Assembly (NCBI GenBank): GCA_013396525.1
Contig: VWYX01001216.1
Span: forward strand, 124,001-188,000
Length of the DNA stretch: 64,000 nucleotides
Direction: 5' to 3'
Source: Chaetorhynchus papuensis
Taxonomy: Eukaryota > Chordata > Aves > Passeriformes > Rhipiduridae
Shown here piece after piece: positions 57,316 through 64,000 of this stretch; the stretch's first letter is position 1, and each line of letters starts with the position of its first letter. The position numbers and the translations under genes are program-made. The notes under the pieces are model-generated. The model saw only the letters and a program-made list of their open reading frames with translations. It did no database searches and had not been told where the DNA came from.

Positions 57316-57610
57316 GCCCGTCAGAAAAATTAATCCACAAACACCAGAGGTTTATGTCCAAAAAGGAGACATAGGAGTCCCGTAACTTTATTCAAATAAA
57401 GGGAGAGGCCATGGGGCATTGCCCTGGGGTCTCTCAAATTTTTGGAGGGCGCAGCCTCCTTCTTATCCTAATTTCCCAACCGCATTTCCCTCTCTCTTTC
57501 CCCATTGGCTGAGGTACTCGAGAGGTACAGACTTCCTGGAACGCCTAATACCTAAGGTTCCCTTCTTAATTTTTAACTTAATCACCCCCTTAATTTTTAG
57601 CTCTTATTGA
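57316..57610 (-). repeat. LTR of the class I ERV family, reverse
   Basis: The reverse complement of the family: TTATGTCCAAAAAGGAGACA, CTTTATTCAAATAAAGGGAG (poly(A) region), GGAGGGCGCAGCCTCCT and CCCCATTGGCTGAGGTACTC. It is closest to the 45 kb copy. The far border merges into the next remnant. Confidence 0.75.
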
Positions 57611-58510
57611 ATTTTATGGTTTTCCCATTGTTTCTTTCTTCTCTCAATATCCAATTTCATTTATCGGCAGACCTGCAGTTTGTTTGTAGAGACAAATCTC
57701 TTTCCATTCATCAATCAGTGGAACCCTTCTCATTGTTTCTTTTTATCTCAGTGCTAATTTCATCAACCAGCAGGCCCAGAGCTTGTTTGTAAAGACAAGT
57801 CTCTCATTCTTTTCATGCCAATGAGAGAAATGGATACCAGCGGGTGAAAGTGAAAAAAGAGAACCGTTTATTAACAGGAAAAAAAAGAAAAGGCGGGGGG
57901 TGTCCACAAAGCACAGAAAAGGACCGAATAAATGCTAGACACGAACTCCCAGAAACTTACCCTCCACCCACACACACACCCCCACACACAGCAGAACAAC
58001 AACAAAAAAAACCTCAGAAATGCCCGGGAAACAAAAATACACAGGCTGACCGCGTGGCCCGGAAAACAAAATGGGGACTGGTCCCTTTTGTCTCCGGCAG
58101 GGGGAGAGGAGTTCACGTAGCAGTCCGGAGCAGAGCAGATGGGAAACCTGTTGATCCTCTGGCGTTGGTTTTCCTCCTCACAGCAGGCGAAACTGGTGGA
58201 TTTTGATGTCCCCTCTTTTGCTGGCTCGGTCTTTTCCCGGGGTTCAGACTGGCCAGGGCCGCCCTGCAGGCTCCCCGGGCCGGAGAAAATACAACCAAAA
58301 AGCTGCCGAAAGGATTTGCTGGTGAAAAGCCTCCAGGCCAGGGGAAGGAAAAAAACCCAAAAACCACAGAAGCTTCTTGCCCAAATTGGCAAAAATTAAC
58401 CCAGCAAAGGCAAAGAAGTAACAATCAGTGTAGCCGCTGACCACGCCAGAGAGAGAGAGATTGAACAGAGCCCGCGGCCGGGGTTCCAGGCTCCGGCCCC
58501 GCCCCTTGGT
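57611..58510 (-). repeat. ERV remnant (LTR end and leader) with a ~105-bp internal duplication
   Basis: On the minus strand, GTTAATAAACGGTTCTC looks like an LTR poly(A) region, followed by CACCCGCTGGTATCCATTTC. Two similar stretches follow, each with GAGA(C/T)TTGTCT(T/C)TACAAACAA, then TCTG and AAAAGAAACAATG(A/G)GAA. The part from 57900 to 58510 is not assigned but includes a CA-rich and a GA tract. No coding sequence is recognised. Confidence 0.5.
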
Positions 58511-58539
58511 TCATCCTAAAAATAGCGCAGACATTTCTG

Positions 58540-59620
58540 GGCATAAAGCAGATTATTAGGGAATAAAGTATCATCATAAAATCACCCCAAGACAGTGTCA
58601 AATGAGGACTGAATCCTCCAAATGAAACTGTGGGCCCTAAAAAAGGTCTGTGAGTAATAAAAGAGAGGACGGGAGGCTAAGAATGAGGATTCTGGCCCCA
58701 AAAGAGTGGCTTTACAAGAAAAGAATATGTGAGATGCTACAAATGATCCTTTGGACCGTGCAAAGGAGGGAATCTCTGGCCTTGAGAAATGAACCTTTGT
58801 GCCGATTAGAGGGCTTTGGGCACTCTAGAGGAATTTTTGAACTGTAAAAGAGGGCTTTAGACTCTTACAAATGAGAGTTTGGGTCTTCAAAGTGAAACTT
58901 TGGGCCCTAAAAGTGAGTCTTTGGAAAGGAAAAGGAGGGTTTGAACTCTGAAGTTACATTTTGTGCCCTTAGGGATGTTTCAATACCACAAACCAAGGAT
59001 TTGCACCCTATAAATCCCTCCTTGGAGGCTTAAAAGAAGGCTTTGAGTCTGCCAAATTGATGACTGAATCCTAAAAATGAGGATTTGGCCCATGACAGGA
59101 AGGCTTTGGAAGTTAAAAAGATGGTTTGGGCCTGAAAATGAGACTTTGGTACTTACAAATGAGGCTTTGGACCTTCCGAATCAGTCTTGGGGCCTTCAAA
59201 ATGATGCTCTTAGCCATTTGGATTGGCCTTGACACCTTAAGAGCACCCAACCTTGGAACATACAAATGAGGGTTTGGACACAAGCCAGGCAGTTTTGGAG
59301 CCTAAAAATGAAACTCTGGGTCCTAGAAAGACTCCGCATACTGAAAGTCAGGCCTGGACCCTCCAAATGAGGTTTTTGGCCCTGAAAAAGTGACTTTACA
59401 ACCTAAAAACAGGTATTCAGACATTGCCATTGGAGTGGGGACATTGGACATGAAGAACCCAAGGCTTTGAGCCCTCAGTTTATCCTGAGTTTGTAACCTG
59501 AGGTACATTTGACCCATAAGTAGGCAGCTTTCAAGGCTAGAAGAGAAGCTTTGATTTCTACAAAATATAGTATCTGGGCTGTGAGAGAGCCTACAGGGCT
59601 CAGAGGAACCTTATAACTCT
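58540..59620 (+). repeat. Satellite-like array, right arm part 2 (longest)
   Basis: About 1.1 kb of degenerate units in plus orientation: GGGCCCTAAAAGTGAGTCTTTGG, GCCTGAAAATGAGACTTTGG, ACTTACAAATGAGGCTTTGG, CCTAAAAATGAAACTCTGGG and many more. The unit length varies around 30-40 bp. Frames are closed throughout. Confidence 0.75.
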
Positions 59621-59769
59621 CCGCTGCCTGAAAGGAGGTTTTACCAAGGTGGGGTCTCTCATCTGCAGCAGTAGGCTATGTCTTTCCTTCCCCAGGCAGT
59701 GTTACATGGCAAGGCAAGCATCAAGCCCCTATGTTGCTACTGCAGATGATATGCTGCCCAGCAGAGGGA

Positions 59770-60040
59770 AAGGCCAGCAACCACTTTCTGTCCTGGTACC
59801 TTTTGTGTGGCAGCAATCCCTGGACATATACTATTTTGGGTATCCAAATTTTAGAGACGACCTCCTGCAAACTGTGGCAGTACACTTATTTTGGCAAGGA
59901 AATCACCTAGCCCCAGGTCAGGTGGGGGCTGCCCAGGTGCAGGATGAGAGGCTGTCCAAGAGTGACAAAGGCCAGCAATATCATTCTGTCTGGACACCTT
60001 TTTCTGTGGAAGCAGTTGTTACAACCTATTGATACAGGGT
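59770..60040 (+). repeat. Dispersed repeat, two tandem plus copies
   Basis: GGCCAGCAACCACTTTCTGT...TTTTGTGTGGCAGCAATCCC (59781) and GGCCAGCAATATCATTCTGT...TTTTTCTGTGGAAGCAGTTG (59961) are copies about 180 bp apart. They match the minus-strand copy at 47960-48190 on the other side of the USP gene. Confidence 0.6.
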
Positions 60041-60049
60041 GTGATGTTT

Positions 60050-60561
60050 GTTGTAAATTCTTAGGCTAAACAAGGACACTGGACACGTGTTAGGCAACTC
60101 TTCTGCTTTTTTGAACAGTCACCATAATTCCAGCAACCAGCCCACTATTTAGTCTCAACAAGTGTTGGCTAAAAAGCCCTTAAATTCTATCATAGACTTC
60201 CACAAGTGTGATGGCTAACAAGACCTTAATTTTGCACAGTACACTTCAATGAGTTCTCAACTCCCACAACAAACTCCTCAAAGATGCTGGCCCACAAGCC
60301 ACAACACACAGTGATGTGAGTACTGACTCAAAGGTGCTGCCTAACAAGCCACAACACTTCCATAAGCTCCACACTACCACAACAAACTTCAGTATGGAGT
60401 ACAGAGTAGAATATGATAGCCGTGTTTTGCCGAGGGAAAGCAAGGGAGGAGAAAAACAAAGGTGAAGGAGAGAGAGAAGAAAGAACATCACCAGTCTTTA
60501 GATCCCATGTTGGTCTTACCACATGGATGGTCAGGAACTGGAGTTGCAAAAGAAAGAAAGC
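60050..60561. repeat. Short degenerate repeats, no gene
   Basis: GGCTAACAAG/GCCTAACAAGCC and CACAACA phrases recur at 60165-60370 with a spacing of about 50-65 bp. No exon is seen. Confidence 0.4.
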
Positions 60562-61075
60562 TGTACTAGTTTGAAAACAAACCAGTGGGAGGCACCAAGT
60601 GAGAAAAACAATTTAATAGGGAAATTAAAAAAACATAAAGGCAGAAGAACACTGGTTTAAACTGACAGAGTCAGGATACAACCTGACACCCTGTTAGTCA
60701 GGGTGGTGGTAGCAGTCCGATAAGACGGTGGCTGTAGTCCTCTTGAAGCGGTGGATGTGATTCTGTTGAAGTGGTGGTCCTGTAGAAGAGTCTGCTCTTC
60801 CTTGGAAGGTCCAGTGGTGGCTATGTAGCTCTTGTCCTCTGGGAATCCAGTGGAAAGGGTGTCTGTGGTGTTCGGAATCTCAGATTATATCCAAGATGGA
60901 ACGCCTGGTTCCTCCCTCTGGGTGGAGCATCTCGCAATGGGATGATGAGTCAAGAGGCAAGGCGTGGATGGCCTCATTAACAGAAGATAGTCCAGAGGGA
61001 GGAGGCAAGGAAAACACTGCCTCACCTGGTTCCAACAGCTCATGAGGATGGTAATTATTCAATTACCAGCAGGGT
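60562..61075 (-). repeat. Solo LTR, reverse
   Basis: On the minus strand it ends TTTTCAAACTAGTACA and has CCCTATTAAATTGTTTTTCTC as poly(A) region. The 5' border near 61075 is approximate. It lies 45 bp from another reverse LTR. Confidence 0.6.
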
Positions 61076-61120
61076 TTGCAGCTGCTCTGACCTGGGAGTC
61101 CCCAAGGCTGCTGAAGCATC

Positions 61121-61733
61121 TGTCATGGTTTAATCCCAGCCAGCAGCCAAGCCCCACATAGGCACTCACTCACTCCCCCTCCAGCAGGATCAGGGAGAAA
61201 ATTGGAAGGGTAAAAGCTAGAAAACTCGTGGGTTGAGATAAAGACAGTTCAATAAAGAAAGCAAAAGCAGTGCACACAGGCAAAGCAAAACAAGACTTAA
61301 TTCACTGCTTCCCACGGGCAAACAGGCATTCATCCATCTCCAGGACAGCAGGGCCCCATCACACGTAATGGTGACTTGGGAGGACAAACGCCATCACTCC
61401 AAACATCCTCCCTTCTTCTTCTTCCCCCTGCTTTTATCCTGAGCATGGTTTTATATGGTCTGGAATATCCCTTTGGTCAGTTTGGGTCACCTCCTACGGT
61501 CAGTTTGGGTCACCTGTCCCGGCTGTGTCTCCTCCCAGCCTCCCACATACTCCCAGCCCCCTCACCAGCGTAGTAGTACAAAAAGCAGAAAAGGCCTTGG
61601 CTCTGTGCAAGCGCTGCTCAGCAATAACAAAAACATCTCCATATTATCAACTGTATGTTCAGCACAAATCCAGAACACAGCCCCATACCAGTGACTGGGA
61701 AGAAAGTTAACTCTACCCCACCCAAACCCAGCA
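61121..61733 (-). repeat. Solo LTR, reverse (same family as 7275-7859)
   Basis: On the minus strand it begins TGCTGGGTTTGGGTGG and ends GGGATTAAACCATGACA. It has a CATATAAAACCATG box and the TTTATTGAACTGTCTTTATC poly(A) region. A 26-bp block (GGTCAGTTTGGGTCACCT) is duplicated here at 61475-61515, which the other copy lacks. Confidence 0.82.
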
Positions 61734-62189
61734 TATTCTACCCCTTGTTCCATGCCATTTACCTCATGCCCAGGTCCCACACTATTCAATACTGCTGGGG
61801 AATATGTATAATTTTCTTAAGAAAGGATGTTCTATAATGTTTGATCTTTGTATATTTTCAAGCCTAATCAACAAGAACGGAGATTTAATCTGTGAAACAG
61901 AGAGCAGCTTACAAGCAAGCTCTAGGTGATGTCAATGTGTTAGAGAAAACAAATTACTTATTGGTAGAACATACTGAGGTTTAAGGCCGGACATGCTTCA
62001 ATGATCTCAGACTTAGAGGGAAGTTAACAAAGCTTGGGTGATATAAAGCGTTTAGATTTTAGGGGTTAATCACTGTGGGTACTGCTAGTACTGCAAAATT
62101 TTGCAGGTGCTTGCTAAACAATGTATTGCTTGCTGAACATTTGCTATACTGGCCAGGCAAAGGGGAAGGATGCAAGGGAGGATAAGGAT

Positions 62190-62637
62190 AGGATCCCAAA
62201 CCATTGATAAGAGGAAGAAACCATGACCAGAAACCCTACTTTCGGACCTTAGAACTGGCTCGAACCAGCTTTGGGGTTTGGACTTGGACCAGGACCTCAA
62301 AGAGCATGTGCAAGGTGAAAAGTTCAAAGGTGAGGAAGAGTGCTTACTTCATCAGAAGAAGACTTTACTTCATCCCAGGCGGCATGACCACCAGGCGGCA
62401 CTGGGCAGACGTAATTGGATGCCAAGTTAATTATAATATGAAGCAGAGATAGACGATGAATATGTGTAGGGGTATTGTGTAATCTGATGCATATGCAATT
62501 TGTAACCAGATAAATTTCAAGCTGAGCACCGCAGTCAGCACGCATGGTTTTTTGGGGGCTAACCCCCATGAGTCTGGTGCTGCAATAAACATACCTACTT
62601 TACAACTTTCGGGCTCTAGAGTCTTTTCTGTGTATCA
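62190..62637 (+). repeat. LTR, paired with 43687-44240
   Basis: See the partner copy: AATAAACATACCTACTTTA poly(A) region, ending TTTTCTGTGTATCA. The 5' border could lie up to about 150 bp further left. Confidence 0.65.
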
Positions 62638-62960
62638 TGGGAAAAAGGATGTTCCACTGTTAGTGGACATCAAGAATGCAGAATTTATGGGACAAAAGGA
62701 CATCTGGCAAAACTCCCAAGATAAGGAAAAGCTAATAAAGCCAACTCAGCAGTTGTGCTGAAATCAGCTCCAATTGGGTAAAAGGTAATTTCTACAGGGG
62801 GAGATCATGACCACCAACTCACAGACCACTGACCCAAGAAACCCACCAACCCAAAAGAAAAGAAGGATTGAGCATACGGACTAATTAGCATGAGAACAAG
62901 ACAATCATTAAACAATAGAAGATAGAATTTAAATTGCATCTTGGGAAAAGTAACACGTTT
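62638..62960 (+). repeat. Diverged relative of the LTR at 41802-42222
   Basis: Shares ATGCAGAATTTATGG, GATAAGGAAAAGCTAATAAAG, GGACTAATTAGCATGAGAA and AATAGAAGATAGAAT in the same order. It abuts the preceding LTR, so one may be inserted in the other. Confidence 0.5.
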
Positions 62961-63921
62961 TTAACCTGGAGTTATGCACTTTCCTACTCAGCTGCAGGTA
63001 CAGATTCTTTTGCTCTTGCAGACTACAGCTTCAAAACTCACCCTGACCAGCAACTGCTCCCATAATAAAGGTCCAAGAGTAAGCACTGCCCTTCACATTC
63101 CCCTTGCAGATTATAAAGTGCAGAACACATGGGTCTGTACGCTCAGTTCAATGTACTCTCATGCACTTTCAGTCTCACAGTTTCTCAGGCCCCATAGAAC
63201 AGGTCTAGAACAAGGAGGCCATGCTGGAATTGCATTTCATTTTGCAGCCTATAAACAGCACACACAAAAATGAAATTATTCCTCTTCCTTTGCCACTAGA
63301 TGCAGAATCCCATTCCGTCAGTCTCCAAGAGGCAGGATGCAAAGAAGAGCTCTTCCACGGACTGCTCTCACACAAATGGAGCCAGGCCAGAGAAGCGCTT
63401 GGCTTTCTCCTGGGCACTGTCAGCGCTCATCAAAACGACCCCACAACGGCGCTGTCAACTTGCAGAAGAAGGAAATGCTCCGAGCCAAGCTCGAAACCAA
63501 CCCGAGGGCAGAGCTGTGCTGGAAATGTCCCTGCTCTCAAAATAATGGTGTCAGGACAAAAAGATTTCGCTGATCTTCCCCTTCCAAGTCCAAACGCTTC
63601 TTTGCACTACACTCAAATGGCAACACAAACTCCTTTGTGCTAAAAAACATTTTCACTCTCGCAAAGTCCACCTACTAACTTGAAAACATCTGGCAAAAAC
63701 AGAGCTCAAAAAAGTGAGAAAGCTCTTGCTGCCTACAACTTCAACTGCATCCATCAACCTGCACCCATTGAAGAGAGGAACTATGAGCCCATCTCAAAAG
63801 AAATGGGACCCTCTCCTCCAAAGTACGACACATTCAGGGATTGAACCCATATAAAGGTGCCAGAACTCTGTTACTGGGCATTTCCTGCCCAGGGCACTAG
63901 ATCAGCTGCACACCAAGACAG
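62961..63921. other. Intergenic; weak copy of the dispersed repeat, no gene
   Basis: 63780-63850 (CTCAAAAG...GGGACC...TCC... ACATTCAGGGATTG) resembles 48080-48140 and may be another copy in the same orientation. Open frames at 63.2-63.6 kb show no domain. Confidence 0.35.
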
Positions 63922-64000
63922 AATCACAGAATTAACTAGGTTGGAAAAGACCCTTGAGATCATCAAGTCCAACCTTTGACCTAACACCTCCTCATCAGCT
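63922..64000 (-). mobile_element. CR1 LINE 3' end, reverse, cut by window edge
   Basis: AGAATCACAGAATTAACTAG, GGTTGGAAAAGACCCTTGAG and ATCATCAAGTCCAACCTTTG are the reverse complement of a CR1 3' end. The rest lies beyond the window. Confidence 0.9.

Noticed and set aside
1..64000. CRISPR arrays, bacterial operons, riboswitches, tRNA or rRNA genes
   Set aside because: None seen. Introns, CR1 elements and vertebrate genes show this is animal nuclear DNA, and no tRNA-like A/B box pair was recognised by eye.

Overview
This window looks like avian nuclear DNA, most likely from a neoavian or passerine bird on a gene-dense microchromosome. The evidence is CR1 LINE fragments with CR1-type 3' ends, several solo LTRs of bird endogenous retrovirus (ERV) families, short introns, a CpG-island promoter, and genes whose proteins read as vertebrate orthologues. 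RANBP3 followed by NDUFA11 matches human 19p13.3. The species itself cannot be read from the sequence.

Layout. 0-12.5 kb: the last eight coding exons and 3' UTR of RANBP3 (+), with one intronic solo LTR. 12.5-17.6 kb: gene-poor, one CR1. 17.6-24.1 kb: a broken class I ERV with both LTRs, a tRNA-Pro-like primer site and a 4-bp target duplication; a second LTR is nested in its pol region. 24.5-28.1 kb: NDUFA11 (+), complete in four exons. 30.5-34.2 kb: a BTB-BACK-kelch gene (+), probably KLHL33, with two BTB-like units. 36.2-38.7 kb: GP1BA (-), the platelet von Willebrand factor receptor alpha chain, with one intact coding exon. 39.7-41.2 kb: a reverse-strand CR1 ORF1 relic. 41.8-46.6 kb: a cluster of LTRs around a (CCTCG)n tract and an assembly gap. 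46.9-60 kb: an intact-looking USP36/USP42-type deubiquitinase gene (+) flanked on both sides by a degenerate satellite-like array that changes orientation. 60-64 kb: more LTRs and a terminal CR1.

The host genes do not form a pathway. RANBP3 acts in nuclear export, NDUFA11 in respiratory complex I, the kelch protein probably in Cullin-3 ubiquitylation, GP1BA in platelet adhesion and the USP in deubiquitylation. The most unusual parts are the USP gene with a repeat-built basic tail inside its satellite arrays, the tandem BTB protein, and the repeated CTIKE/ITIM-like motifs in the GP1BA cytoplasmic tail. All splice sites are read by eye from GT/AG and reading frame. Repeat family names rest on recognition, not on a database search.
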